64,000 nt of DNA from a bacterium (GCA_029565685.1 JAKQNR010000052.1:124001-188000), one strand, 5' to 3'. Positions 26,464 to 35,722 are shown, counted from the stretch's first letter. Made by a program: numbers and translations. Notes: generated by a model not told the origin, from the sequence alone.

Positions 26464-27711
26464 TTAACGATCCAGTTCCCCGGCGATGATGTTCAGGCTG
26501 CTGAGCACTGAAACCGCGTCGGATAACAGCCGGCCGCGCAGAAGGAGTGGAATGACCTGAAAGTGATAGAACGACGGCGGCCGAACGCGAAACCGATAAG
26601 GACCGTTGCCTTGGTTGCTGATGATAAAATAGCCCAGCTCGCCGTTGGGCGCTTCGGTCGGCACATAGGCCTCCCCGAGCGGAGCGCGACTGCCGCGGTT
26701 GGGCATGATGACTTCAAATTGATGGATCAACCCCTCGATGGAGCCGTAGACCTCTTTCTTTTCCGGCAGCATGACCTTGGAGTCCGAATCGACGTTCAGA
26801 GGACCGTCCGGGAAATGGGCGATCGCCTGTTGGATGATGCGGATGGATTGACGCATCTCTTCCATGCGCACGAGGTAGCGGTCATAGACGTCGCCGATGG
26901 CGCCCACGGGAATATCAAATTCAAAATCCTCATAGGAGGAATAGGGGTGCTGTACGCGCAGATCCCACGGAATGGCGCTGGCGCGCAGACATGGTCCGGT
27001 GACGGCATAACGGGCGGCGTCCTCTTTGCTGAGCACGCCCACCTCTTTGGTGCGGTCTAAATAGATTTTATTGTGCGACAGCAAGCGATCGACTTCGTCA
27101 ATGGCGGCCGGCAATCCGGCGAGCACCTTATGCAGCATGGGAAAGAACGCGTCCGGAATGTCGCGATCGCGGGCGAATCCGCCGACGCGAACGTAGCTGA
27201 TGGTCAGGCGGGTGCCGGTCAGCAGTTCGAAAAGGTTGTAGATGTTTTCTCTCTCGCGTATGAAATAAAGGAGCACGGTAAAGGCGCCCAGGTCCATGGC
27301 GTGGGTGCCGATGCAGATGAGATGGTCCATGATCCGGCTCAGTTCCGCGAGAATGACGCGGAGATATTCCGCCCGTTTAGTCACCTGGATGCCGAACAGC
27401 TGTTCCACGGACAGGATGTAGGCCAGGTTGTTGTTCATGGGGGAGAGATAGTTCATCCGGTCGGTGATGGTCACCGTTTGATTGTAGGTCCGGTATTCGC
27501 CCAGTTTTTCAAAGCCATGGTGCAGATAGCCGATCTCAGGCACACAGTCGACGATGCGTTCGCCGTCGAGCTCCAGCAGCAGGCGCAGGGTGCCATGGGT
27601 CGCTGGATGGGAGGGCCCGAAGTTGAGCAGCATGCGCTGGTCATCGGGATCATATATGAATTCATGCATCGGTTTCGGTTCGGCGGTCATATCCGTCATC
27701 TGCTCAATCAT
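26464..27711 (-). CDS. nuoD: NADH-quinone oxidoreductase subunit D
   Basis: A 415-residue 49-kDa-type subunit, forming with NuoB the quinone-reduction site. Motifs: NFGPSHPATHGTLRLLLELDGE, EIGYLHHGFEKLGE and the C-terminal ELDR. The NiFe-hydrogenase-type metal-site cysteines are absent, as expected. It starts inside the ATGA overlap with nuoC. Confidence 0.97.
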   Translation of the reverse strand: MIEQMTDMTAEPKPMHEFIYDPDDQRMLLNFGPSHPATHGTLRLLLELDGERIVDCVPEIGYLHHGFEKLGEYRTYNQTVTITDRMNYLSPMNNNLAYILSVEQLFGIQVTKRAEYLRVILAELSRIMDHLICIGTHAMDLGAFTVLLYFIRERENIYNLFELLTGTRLTISYVRVGGFARDRDIPDAFFPMLHKVLAGLPAAIDEVDRLLSHNKIYLDRTKEVGVLSKEDAARYAVTGPCLRASAIPWDLRVQHPYSSYEDFEFDIPVGAIGDVYDRYLVRMEEMRQSIRIIQQAIAHFPDGPLNVDSDSKVMLPEKKEVYGSIEGLIHQFEVIMPNRGSRAPLGEAYVPTEAPNGELGYFIISNQGNGPYRFRVRPPSFYHFQVIPLLLRGRLLSDAVSVLSSLNIIAGELDR

Positions 27712-28217
27712 TGCGCTCTGGTGCGGGTGATTTTTTCGAATTGGTCGCGGTACCCTATGCCCTCCACCGGAAAATCCTTGCGCAAAGGATGGCCGGTGAA
27801 ATCATCAGGATTGAGGATGCGGCGCAAATCCGGATGTCCGTTAAAGCGGATGCCGTACTGGTCATAGGTCTCGCGCTCCGCCCAATTGGCCGCCGGATAG
27901 ATCTCGGCCACCGAGTCGATGGCAGGCGACGTTTCGGGGATGAACGCCTTGACCCGCAACCGGTGGCCGTGTTTCATGGAGTAGAGCTGGTAAATGACTG
28001 CAAACCGTTCTGTCGCCTCCATCTCCAGGTAATCGACGCCGAACAGGTCCATTAAAAAATCAAAGGCCAGATCAGGATCGTCGCGTAAAAAACGCAGCAC
28101 CTCCACGATGGCCGACCGTTCCGCCACCAGCGTCCCGACGCCGGACGATTCCTGAGGCTGCCAGGCGCTTCCGGGGAAACGGCTTTCTATCCTCTTTTGC
28201 AGTTCGATGCTTTCCAT
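27708..28217 (-). CDS. nuoC: NADH-quinone oxidoreductase subunit C
   Basis: A 169-residue 30-kDa-type subunit. The family signature ERETYDQYGIRFNGHPDLRRIL and GHPLRKDFPVEG are at the C-terminal end. It is not fused to nuoD, unlike in enterobacteria; the two overlap by four bases. Confidence 0.97.
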   Translation of the reverse strand: MESIELQKRIESRFPGSAWQPQESSGVGTLVAERSAIVEVLRFLRDDPDLAFDFLMDLFGVDYLEMEATERFAVIYQLYSMKHGHRLRVKAFIPETSPAIDSVAEIYPAANWAERETYDQYGIRFNGHPDLRRILNPDDFTGHPLRKDFPVEGIGYRDQFEKITRTRAQ

Positions 28218-28220
28218 GAC

Positions 28221-28700
28221 CTATCGATAGTCCCTCGATCGCTCTGATTCGATTTTTTTCTGCAGCTTTATCACCGCGTCGATGACGGTCTCCGGTCTGG
28301 GCGGGCAGCCGGGCACGTACACGTCCACAGGGATAAAGCGATCGATGCCCTGGATGGTTGAATAGGTGTCGAACACGCCGCCGGTGGAAGCACAGGCGCC
28401 CATGGAGATGACCCATTTGGGCTCTGCCATTTGGCGATAGATTTTTTGCAGCACCGGCATCATTTTGATGCTGACGCGTCCGGACACGATCATCATATCC
28501 GATTGCCGGGGCGAAAAGCGCATGGCCTCTGCGCCGAAACGGCCCATATCGAATTTCGGCCCCAGCACGCACATGAATTCAATCGCACAGCAGGCGGTGC
28601 CGAAGGGCATGGGCCAGAGCGAGTTTTTGCGGCCCCAGTTGATGAACGCGTCCAGCCGGGTGGTGAAAACCGAGTCTCTCAAGCTGCTCTCTAGTCCCAT
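28221..28700 (-). CDS. nuoB: NADH-quinone oxidoreductase subunit B
   Basis: A 159-residue subunit holding cluster N2, the last electron carrier before quinone. Ligand cysteines are seen in TACCAIEFM (tandem pair), GACASTGG and PGCPPRPE. It overlaps the end of nuoA by 10 bases and lies three bases before nuoC. Confidence 0.97.
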   Translation of the reverse strand: MGLESSLRDSVFTTRLDAFINWGRKNSLWPMPFGTACCAIEFMCVLGPKFDMGRFGAEAMRFSPRQSDMMIVSGRVSIKMMPVLQKIYRQMAEPKWVISMGACASTGGVFDTYSTIQGIDRFIPVDVYVPGCPPRPETVIDAVIKLQKKIESERSRDYR

Positions 28701-29056
28701 TGCAACGCCCCCCGTTTCCAGGCATACACATAGCCGATCAGGAGCAAGGCGATAAAGATGACCATTTCTATGAGGATGAATGAGCCGGCGGAAAGCAGCT
28801 TTCTATAGACTACGGCCCAGGGATAGAAAAAGACCAGTTCGATGTCAAACAACACGAACAGCATGGCGATGAGGTAAAAACGAATGGGAAAACGAATGCG
28901 GGCGTCCCCTATGGGCTCTTTACCTGATTCGTAGGGGGAGAGCTTGACGTCTCCAGGCCGCCGTGGGCCCAACAGATAGGTCAAAAGATAAATGGCGCCG
29001 ACCACGCCGAGCACCACCAGCAGCAGCGCCAGGATGGGAATAATCTCCAGAGGCAT
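28691..29056 (-). CDS. nuoA: NADH-quinone oxidoreductase subunit A
   Basis: First gene of the nuo operon. A 121-residue, three-helix membrane subunit with the conserved loop LSPYESGKEPIGDARIRFPI and DIELVFFYPWA. The ATG at 29056 has GGAG close by and gives the usual length; an in-frame ATG at 29098 would add 14 residues and is less likely. The operon promoter should lie in 29057-29324, but I could not single one out. Confidence 0.95.
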   Translation of the reverse strand: MPLEIIPILALLLVVLGVVGAIYLLTYLLGPRRPGDVKLSPYESGKEPIGDARIRFPIRFYLIAMLFVLFDIELVFFYPWAVVYRKLLSAGSFILIEMVIFIALLLIGYVYAWKRGALQWD

Positions 29057-29324
29057 GGGTCTCCGATAGATAAATGGGTCTCGCAGCAACTGATCCATCC
29101 CACGATAGGGGCTATCAGATCGTGTGGACCAATTTAACCATCAACCGGCACAAACGCAAGCGGTTTTATAAGAGGTTGGCGGCTGTTAAGCGAAATGGTC
29201 TATGAATTTTTTTGAACCGCATGGCAGGAAGCAAAGGGCGAGAGCAAGCCATTGGTTGTCGTTAACCCGGGGCGCTTGGGCTGCCCAATAGGGCGGTAGA
29301 GTGGAAGAGGCCTCGCGCTGTGAT

Positions 29325-30560
29325 TTAATTCCAGTTCTTGACCCGGCAATAGTCTCCGGGCGTCTTGAATTCACAGATATCCCAGAGATTGCACTGCTTG
29401 GAGCAGATAAGCGCCTGTTTGTTGATCGCTGCTGTCGGTCGCACGGTCCTAAACTCCGGCGATTCCGGCGTTCGAGTGCGCGTAACCATCAATTTTTGTG
29501 TGATCTCTAAGATATCCTGAAAGGCGTGACTGCGGTAGGTGGTCAACCGTTGCATGTCTTTATTCTGTATCGCTTCGTGAACCACCGGGTCGTGATGGAT
29601 GCTGCCGGCGACGACAAAGGTCAGGCCAAGCTCGTTGCTGAGATATTTGTTGAGCAGATGCGACTGCTTGGCGTAATCCGTGGATTCCACCATGTTGAAA
29701 ATGACCCGGATGTTAAAGCTGCTGAGCACTCGTTTAAAGATGTCGTCTGCAGGCAGTTGCAGCCGTCGCAGTTGCTCAGTAAGGCTTTGCAGGAAAGAGG
29801 CGCTGTCCGCGGTTTCGTCGAAATTCTGTGCAAAGGTTTCCCTGCTTAGGCTGTTGAAAGCGGTCTGCGCCTTGCGCAGGACCAGCGCCTTGATGACGCG
29901 CGACAGATTTTCCAGGCTGGTTGGTTCGCCGGTGGACAACAACACCTGCATGTCTGCAGTAAGAAAAAAGTCAAGATCTTTGGATTGGGTGCGCGGCCCC
30001 AAATCCATGATGACATAATCCGTCTCCATGTTGCGCAGAGCCTGGACCATCCTGATTTTGCGCATGATATGAGCCTGTTTGGGATCGTACGCTTCCTCCG
30101 GGCCCGGAATAATGCTGAGATTCTTGAAAGCAGTGGGTTTGACCAGTTTGTTCAGAGTTTTATGCGCGTCCAGGTGACGCCAGTAGGACACGGGTTCCGA
30201 CTTGATGCCAAAGATATCGTGCTGATTGGGACCGCCGAAATCCGCATCCACGATCACCACTTTTTTATCCAGGCTGGATAGCGCTACGCCCACTAACGCG
30301 CAAAAAACAGATTTGCCGACGCCCCCTTTTCCGCCAGCCACTGCCCATAGTTTCGCCCGGTGTAAATGGCCGTTGTTGCGAATAAACGGCATCATGCCGG
30401 GCAGATAGCCGGCGAGGAACCGGCGCTGACCGTTGCGAGTGATGATATCGTTCGGATACAATAATCCCTGCAGACCCCATAAGGCGAGCGCATAAGAACT
30501 GATCGGACCTATCGTTTTTTCCTGATGTTCGATGCACCAGTGCTTAATCTGACTCTCCAT
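29325..30560 (-). CDS. MinD/FlhG-like P-loop ATPase with GYF-like N-terminus and C-terminal cysteine cluster
   Basis: A 411-residue protein. Residues 1-60 resemble a GYF_2-type module (HWCIEHQEKTIGPISSYAL, then LLYPNDIITRNGQRRFLAG). The MinD/ParA-type ATPase follows: deviant Walker A KGGVGKS at about 78-84, VVIVDADFGGPNQHD with the switch-I aspartate, and VIMDLGPRTQS as switch II. A helical insert (about 235-285) precedes FNMVEST. The tail carries four cysteines (CSKQCNLWDIC and DYC), which could bind zinc or a cluster. No membrane-targeting amphipathic tail is obvious and no partner MinE/ParB is adjacent. FlhG- and MinD-like ATPases control placement or number of cell structures; the target here is unknown. 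Confidence 0.8.
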   Translation of the reverse strand: MESQIKHWCIEHQEKTIGPISSYALALWGLQGLLYPNDIITRNGQRRFLAGYLPGMMPFIRNNGHLHRAKLWAVAGGKGGVGKSVFCALVGVALSSLDKKVVIVDADFGGPNQHDIFGIKSEPVSYWRHLDAHKTLNKLVKPTAFKNLSIIPGPEEAYDPKQAHIMRKIRMVQALRNMETDYVIMDLGPRTQSKDLDFFLTADMQVLLSTGEPTSLENLSRVIKALVLRKAQTAFNSLSRETFAQNFDETADSASFLQSLTEQLRRLQLPADDIFKRVLSSFNIRVIFNMVESTDYAKQSHLLNKYLSNELGLTFVVAGSIHHDPVVHEAIQNKDMQRLTTYRSHAFQDILEITQKLMVTRTRTPESPEFRTVRPTAAINKQALICSKQCNLWDICEFKTPGDYCRVKNWN

Positions 30561-30851
30561 AATGGCGATGCCCTCTATGAATCAAATTGATACAATGTTT
30601 CTTTCAAGATCACTCAGCGCTTCCCCATTCTGTGCTTCATAACCGTTTTTTGTTGTGTTTTATTCATCCGTAAACCAGCGATTGACAAGATATAAAGAGT
30701 TAGAGGTCGCTCTCTGTCGCAAGCTTCTGCGATGAATTGTTTTCGACCACCTTTGAGTCTCATTGCGGTACGATTGCAATATCCGTACCACTTTATCCGG
30801 GCGGTTATGATCCTGGGTGGGCGTAGTTTTGTCCTGGATTTCGCGGCAGCG
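30561..30851. other. Intergenic stretch between alr and the MinD-like gene
   Basis: 291 bases with lower GC than the neighbours. No ribosome site, conserved frame or RNA gene was recognised. It presumably holds the promoter of the MinD-like gene and the 3' end of the alr transcript. Confidence 0.4.
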
Positions 30852-32024
30852 TCACCCTTGCATCCCATTGTGGAGGGTTTCCACTCTGCTCCCATCGCGA
30901 AAGTAAAGCCGCGGCAGCCGTTTGCCGAATCGCGCCATGACCTCATAGGAGACCGACTGGATCGCATGAGCAATATCATGGGGCGAGATCTCCTCCTCGC
31001 CGCACTGCCCCATGAGGATCACCGGATCGCCGATGCGGGCCTGTGGAAAATCGCTGATGCGGATAAAGCAGGCGTCCATGCACAAACCGCTGATGATGGG
31101 CGCCTTACGGCCGTTGAGCAGCGTGTAGCCGTTGAAGCGCATTTTACGGTCATAGCCGTCCGCATAGCCGATGGGCAGTACCGCCACGCGCTCCGGACCT
31201 CGAGCGATGAACCGGCGGCTGTATCCTACGCTGTCGCCGCGCCGCAACTCCCTGATAGCGATGATATGCGTTTTCACGGTCATAGCCGGCTTGAGCGTCA
31301 GCGGCCTTTGCACATCCTCAGAAGGATAATAACCGTAAAGCAGTAAACCACAGCGCACCATATCCATATGCGCCTGCGGCAGGTCCAGCACGCCGCCGCT
31401 GTTGCACATATGCCAGCAGGGAATGTCAAGGCCGTTCTCTTCAAACAGCCGGCGCAATCGCTTCATGCGCAGGATCTGCAGCTGGGCAAAGCTTTTATCC
31501 GCCGCATCGGACAGCGGGAAATGGGTCATCACGCCTTCAAATACGAGATGGGGATAGCGCCGGCACTGTTGCAGGGTTTCCAGCGCATGTTCATACTCGC
31601 AGCCATACCGGCCCATGCCGGTGTTGATCTTGAAATGCACCGCCGCCTTTTTACCCAGGCGGGCGGCTGCAATGGACAACGCCTGTGCGGTTTCAGGCCG
31701 GTAGATCATCTGCTGAACGTCATATTCCACCGCATAGCCGGCGTGCTCGGTAAGAATTTCGCCCATGTTGAGGATCGGCGTGACAATGCCGGCGCGGCGC
31801 AACTGAACCGCCTCATCCAGCATGACCACGCCGAAAGCGTCCACTCCTGCTTGAGCCAACGCACGACTGACCGGCACGGCGCCCAGCCCATAGGCATCGG
31901 CTTTAACAACGGCGCAGAGTTTTTTGCCTGCAAGAAGGGTTCGCACCTGGGCGAGGTTGTCAAGGACAGCGTCCAGATCCACCTCCACCCAGGAGGGCCG
32001 GAGAATGAGCGCTTCAACTTTCAT
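30852..32024 (-). CDS. alr: Alanine racemase
   Basis: A 390-residue PLP enzyme supplying D-alanine for peptidoglycan. The ATG at 32024 overlaps the stop of the upstream glycosyltransferase (ATGA), which fixes the start. The PLP lysine is K41 in AVVKADAYGLG; the usual histidine after the tyrosine-glycine is leucine here. The second catalytic base is the tyrosine in VGYSRRF. FKINTGMGRYG and LPIGYADGY are also typical. Fold-type III barrel followed by a C-terminal beta domain; normal length. Confidence 0.95.
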   Translation of the reverse strand: MKVEALILRPSWVEVDLDAVLDNLAQVRTLLAGKKLCAVVKADAYGLGAVPVSRALAQAGVDAFGVVMLDEAVQLRRAGIVTPILNMGEILTEHAGYAVEYDVQQMIYRPETAQALSIAAARLGKKAAVHFKINTGMGRYGCEYEHALETLQQCRRYPHLVFEGVMTHFPLSDAADKSFAQLQILRMKRLRRLFEENGLDIPCWHMCNSGGVLDLPQAHMDMVRCGLLLYGYYPSEDVQRPLTLKPAMTVKTHIIAIRELRRGDSVGYSRRFIARGPERVAVLPIGYADGYDRKMRFNGYTLLNGRKAPIISGLCMDACFIRISDFPQARIGDPVILMGQCGEEEISPHDIAHAIQSVSYEVMARFGKRLPRLYFRDGSRVETLHNGMQG

Positions 32025-32716
32025 ATCGCTGAACGGTTGTCGTCCTTTTCGTATTGTTTGAGCCGCTGTGTGCAAATGCTGTCTTCCAGGCCGGTGTAGT
32101 ATACGTAGGTAGGGAATTCGACGCGTTCGATGCTATAGGTTTGGGCCAGCCGCGTGATGAACTCTGACTCTGCAGAATAGGACAGCCGTTTGAATCCGCC
32201 GCTGTCGACAAACACTCGGCGTTTGCCGAACAGGGTGGCGCCGATGGTGCACTGGGAGAGGTGAATCATGCGCTGCGGATGAAAGGCGTCCTGAACCCAA
32301 TGGCTCTGTTCCGGGCCGTTCAGCACCACGCCGCCGTGGATCAGATCCACCTGCGGATGGGCGTCCATATAAGAAACCCGCGCCTGCAGATGTTGTTCAA
32401 GGTATTCATCGTCTGAATCGATAAAGGTGGCGTAAAAACCCAGGCCGGCCTGTAGACCGATATTGCGCGTGGCAGCCAGCCGGCGGCGGCTGTGTTTCAA
32501 GTAGCGCCAGTTTGGATTCTCAGGAAGAAGGGGAAGGATCAGCTCTTCCAAACCATCGCTGCTGCCGTCATCGACGATCAGCAGCTCCCAATCCGTGAAG
32601 GATTGCCGTTGAACAGAGGCGATGGCCCGAAGAATGAGGTGGCGGCGATTGAACACCGGCAGGATGACAGACACTCTCGGGCGGACAAACTCCGTTGAAT
32701 TCTTTATCTCTTCCAT
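32021..32716 (-). CDS. Family 2 glycosyltransferase
   Basis: A 231-residue GT-A-fold enzyme with the standard family 2 layout: VSVILPVFNRRHLILRAI at residues 15-32, LLIVDDGSSDGLEE for nucleotide-sugar binding, and the metal-binding DxD as FIDSDDEYL. It lacks membrane segments and probably acts on the cytoplasmic face in envelope or exopolysaccharide assembly. It overlaps the hydrolase gene by 13 bases and alr by four, so the genes are translationally coupled. Donor and acceptor are unknown. Confidence 0.92.
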   Translation of the reverse strand: MEEIKNSTEFVRPRVSVILPVFNRRHLILRAIASVQRQSFTDWELLIVDDGSSDGLEELILPLLPENPNWRYLKHSRRRLAATRNIGLQAGLGFYATFIDSDDEYLEQHLQARVSYMDAHPQVDLIHGGVVLNGPEQSHWVQDAFHPQRMIHLSQCTIGATLFGKRRVFVDSGGFKRLSYSAESEFITRLAQTYSIERVEFPTYVYYTGLEDSICTQRLKQYEKDDNRSAI

Positions 32717-34143
32717 AGATAATAGTTTTCACCCTTGTACAGCCGTTCAACCCGTTGATCGCTGTTCAGGATAAAGCGGACCAGTTCTCCGTTGCCGTTT
32801 TCGCCGGTCATACGAAAGATGTTTTCATCTACGGGCGTCAGTTCGATGACCCCGGCCTCGGGATCGTCCGCCGGTGGATAATCATGCTGATACAGAACCA
32901 GACGGTCGTGCCGTACCATCACCCGAATCCGCCAACCGGTCAAATCCTCATAGTCGCCGACATATTTTGCAGCCGCAACGAGGTCCGCCGTGAGCGCCGG
33001 CGGAGATGGCCTTGCTTTCAAAATCAGGGGCGCCACCAGGTCATAGGCACGATAAGCAATAGTGGTGGGATCGCCGTCCGCACAGTTCATCAGAACAATG
33101 ATGCCGATTTTCTCCGCCGGGCAGAAAACGATGCGGCTTTTATAGCCCGCCACCCATCCGCTGTGGCCCACCAGGGTGCGGTTATTGCGTTTGTTCACCG
33201 CAAAGCCAAGCCCCCGGCCGCTGTTCCAGCTCGGGTCCAACCAGTGCACGCGCTGCATCTCACGCAAAGTCGGTCCTGCAAGCACCGCAGAGTCTGAAAT
33301 ATCCTCATAGCGCAGATGCAGGGCGATGTATTTGGCCAGATCGATGACGCAGGAGCTGATGTTAGCCGCAGGGATCAATCCCTGGCTTTCCGGAAAATCA
33401 AGACGAAGGCGCGTGCCATCCGGCAGCAACCGATCATAGCTGGCGGCCAGGCGGGAGCGCTGTTCAGCGGCTGGCACCACGCTGGTATTGTCCATGTGCA
33501 GCGGCTGCAATATGTGTTTGCTGACATAGGACTCATAGGGCTCGCCGGAAGCGGCCTCGACAATCTGTCCGGCCAACGCCAGGCCGAGGTTGGAATAGTG
33601 ATAGGCAGACCATGGCGCCTGAATCAACTCCTGATTCGGCACAGTCCGGCGGATTTGTTCCGCAGTCGGAAATCGGTGATCCGTCCAGTAGGGGAAAGCC
33701 GCTTCTCCGGGCAGTCCGCTGGTGTGGGTGAGAAGATTTTCAATGGTGATCGGGGGTTCAGCGGCAAAGCGGCTTTTAATTTGGAACCAGGGAAGAAAGC
33801 GGGTGATCGGGTCATCGAGCCGCAGCTTGCCCTGATCGCGCAGCTGCATGATCGCTGCAGCGGTGAACGTTTTGGTGATGGAGGCGATGCGGCACAAGGT
33901 CTCCGGCGTCATGAGCTTTTTACTTTCCACGTCGCTGTAACCAAAGCCTTTGGCCCAGATCAACTTTTGATTGTCGACCACGCCGATGGCAACGCCGGGA
34001 ATTTTATAATAGTCGATGCGCTCCTGAATCCAGACGGACAGCAATTCCAGCTCAGCGTTCAGATCCTGAGACCATGCAGAATGGGGTCGGGCAAAAGCTG
34101 AAAAAAAACAGAGCAGTGTGAACAGCCATATGCGTCTGATCAT
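32704..34143 (-). CDS. Class C beta-lactamase-family serine hydrolase, exported
   Basis: A 479-residue protein with signal peptide (RIWLFTLLCFFSAFA). The penicillin-recognising fold shows all three catalytic motifs: SxxK as SITK in CRIASITKTFT, YxN as the YSN of YHYSNLGLALAGQ, and the HxG-type GHSGWVAGYKS. A C-terminal lipocalin-like part (about 375-479) is common in this group. It may be a D-amino-acid peptidase or esterase rather than a resistance enzyme; the nearby alr suggests D-Ala-containing envelope substrates, an inference. It starts six bases after the oxidoreductase stop with GAGG upstream. Confidence 0.9.
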   Translation of the reverse strand: MIRRIWLFTLLCFFSAFARPHSAWSQDLNAELELLSVWIQERIDYYKIPGVAIGVVDNQKLIWAKGFGYSDVESKKLMTPETLCRIASITKTFTAAAIMQLRDQGKLRLDDPITRFLPWFQIKSRFAAEPPITIENLLTHTSGLPGEAAFPYWTDHRFPTAEQIRRTVPNQELIQAPWSAYHYSNLGLALAGQIVEAASGEPYESYVSKHILQPLHMDNTSVVPAAEQRSRLAASYDRLLPDGTRLRLDFPESQGLIPAANISSCVIDLAKYIALHLRYEDISDSAVLAGPTLREMQRVHWLDPSWNSGRGLGFAVNKRNNRTLVGHSGWVAGYKSRIVFCPAEKIGIIVLMNCADGDPTTIAYRAYDLVAPLILKARPSPPALTADLVAAAKYVGDYEDLTGWRIRVMVRHDRLVLYQHDYPPADDPEAGVIELTPVDENIFRMTGENGNGELVRFILNSDQRVERLYKGENYYLWKR

Positions 34144-34149
34144 AGGACC

Positions 34150-35160
34150 TCACAAGCGGATTTTTTCTCTGGTTTCCATGGATTGGGCTTCTGCCAGCGC
34201 GATTTCGATGCTCTGCCGGGCGCTGGCCGGCGTGATCCGTTGCGGCGCCTGCCGGCGTTGCAGGCAGGAGATGAAATAGTCGTATTCACGACTGTAGCCA
34301 TCGCCCGGCTCCACCGCTACAGGCTCCGGCGCCTGCGCTCCGCTGCGGGTGAGGGTGAGCGTCGGAGTGCGGCTGCTGTCGTATTCCAACGCTCCCTTTT
34401 CGAACACCGCCGTATAGCTCATCTTGAATCCGAGCGGATAATTCCAGCTGCCCTCGGCCATGCAGAGCAGGGGTTCGGCGAACTCGTATTGCGTCAGCAC
34501 AGAATGGTTCAGGCCGGAGGCAGTCGATAAGCCCTGAGAAAAGACCGCGCTCGGCCGGCCCAGACTGTAGTGGATAAAATCCACGTCGTGCACGTGCAGG
34601 TCAAAGAGGCAGCCGCCGCTTTTCGCGGCCACGGCAAACCAGCTGTCGGCGCCGCTCCAAAAGGGCGGAGCGCTGACCCGGCGTAGGAGCAGCGATTGAA
34701 GGGCGCCCAGCTCTTTGGAATCGATGTACTGCTTCAGCTTTTCATATTCCGGCCAGAAACGCAGGCATTGTGCGATAATCAAGGTGGCCCGATTGTGCTG
34801 AGCAGCGGCGATCATCTCATCACAATCTTCCAGGGTCAAGGCCATGGGCTTTTCGCAGATCACCGACCGGCCGGCCTCCAGCGCTTCCACAGCCAGAGCA
34901 CGATGCAGGTGCGTCGGCAGGCAGAGACTGACGCAGTCGATGTTTTCCCGGCGCAGCAGCTCGCCAAGGGTGGGGTAGACCGCCACGCCCTGCAGCAGGT
35001 TCTTCTCCGGAGCATCGCCCAGGTTGCCCTGCGTGCTCTGTTTGATTTTGTCGGGATTGCTTTCCACTACCGCCACCAACTCTGCCTGAGGGTGACGCTT
35101 GATCTGGCCGGCATGGGTGACGCCCATAAAGCCATAGCCGAGGACTGCGAAGCGGATCAT
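34150..35160 (-). CDS. Gfo/Idh/MocA family NAD(P)-dependent oxidoreductase
   Basis: A 336-residue cytoplasmic enzyme. The ATG at 35160 has GGAG nearby and places the nucleotide-binding motif right at the N-terminus (FAVLGYGFMGVTHA). The family signature EKPMALTLEDCDEM at about 115-128 includes the catalytic lysine. DLHVHDVDFIHY is the C-terminal domain motif with the active-site histidine and aspartate. Members oxidise or reduce sugars, inositols and their derivatives. It leads the four-gene run ending in alr. Substrate not deducible. Confidence 0.92.
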   Translation of the reverse strand: MIRFAVLGYGFMGVTHAGQIKRHPQAELVAVVESNPDKIKQSTQGNLGDAPEKNLLQGVAVYPTLGELLRRENIDCVSLCLPTHLHRALAVEALEAGRSVICEKPMALTLEDCDEMIAAAQHNRATLIIAQCLRFWPEYEKLKQYIDSKELGALQSLLLRRVSAPPFWSGADSWFAVAAKSGGCLFDLHVHDVDFIHYSLGRPSAVFSQGLSTASGLNHSVLTQYEFAEPLLCMAEGSWNYPLGFKMSYTAVFEKGALEYDSSRTPTLTLTRSGAQAPEPVAVEPGDGYSREYDYFISCLQRRQAPQRITPASARQSIEIALAEAQSMETREKIRL

Positions 35161-35296
35161 AAGGACTCCTGTGGAAGGGGTTATATGTGACAGCGTCAAT
35201 TTACAAAATCATGCGGGGAAATCAAAGCCTTTACAAAAGCGATTGATAAAAAAAAAAGGATTGCTTAATTTAGTTCACTCATTTATCGGAGAAGAC

Positions 35297-35683
35297 ATGA
35301 AGCCAAAGATCGTGGCGGGGGTTGTCGTCATCATTGCTGCATTAGCCTATCTTTTTGTCGGCAGCTTGAAAAACAGCGCATTATATTATTTGACGGTTTC
35401 CGAGCTGTTCGCCCAGTCCGAGTTCCCGGTAAACGAAGGGTTGCGGGTGAACGGCTATGTGGCGCCTGCATCCATTCGCTGGGATGCGAATAAAGGGGAA
35501 ACCAGGTTCCTGTTGTTTGAAGGCAAAGACAGTCTGCGGGTGTGCTATAAGGGCGTGGCGCCGGATCAACTGGCGGAAGCGCAGCAGGTGGTGGTGGAAG
35601 GCAAAATGGCCGCCAATGGTGAACTCGCAGCGACAAAAATCCTGCTTAAATGTCCCTCCAAGTACGAAGTTAAAAAACAGTAA
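35297..35683 (+). CDS. ccmE: CcmE-type heme chaperone, CxxxY variant
   Basis: A 128-residue membrane-anchored OB-fold protein. The ATG at 35297 gives the expected short cytoplasmic start and one membrane helix (IVAGVVVIIAALAYLFVG). The periplasmic beta-barrel shows LRVNGYVAP, RFLLFEG, VCYKGVAPDQLAEAQQVVVEGKM, matching CcmE. In the classic protein heme is bound covalently by a histidine in HxxxY; here the site reads CPSKY, with C119 and Y123. This CxxxY type is known from archaea and some sulfate reducers (the variant Ccm pathway). No other ccm gene is in the window. Divergent from the oxidoreductase; next to a propeller protein with which no functional link is evident. Confidence 0.88.
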   Translation: MKPKIVAGVVVIIAALAYLFVGSLKNSALYYLTVSELFAQSEFPVNEGLRVNGYVAPASIRWDANKGETRFLLFEGKDSLRVCYKGVAPDQLAEAQQVVVEGKMAANGELAATKILLKCPSKYEVKKQ

Positions 35684-35722
35684 AGCAGCGTATTTGTGCG
35701 GTCGGATTCCGGTGGAGGAATC

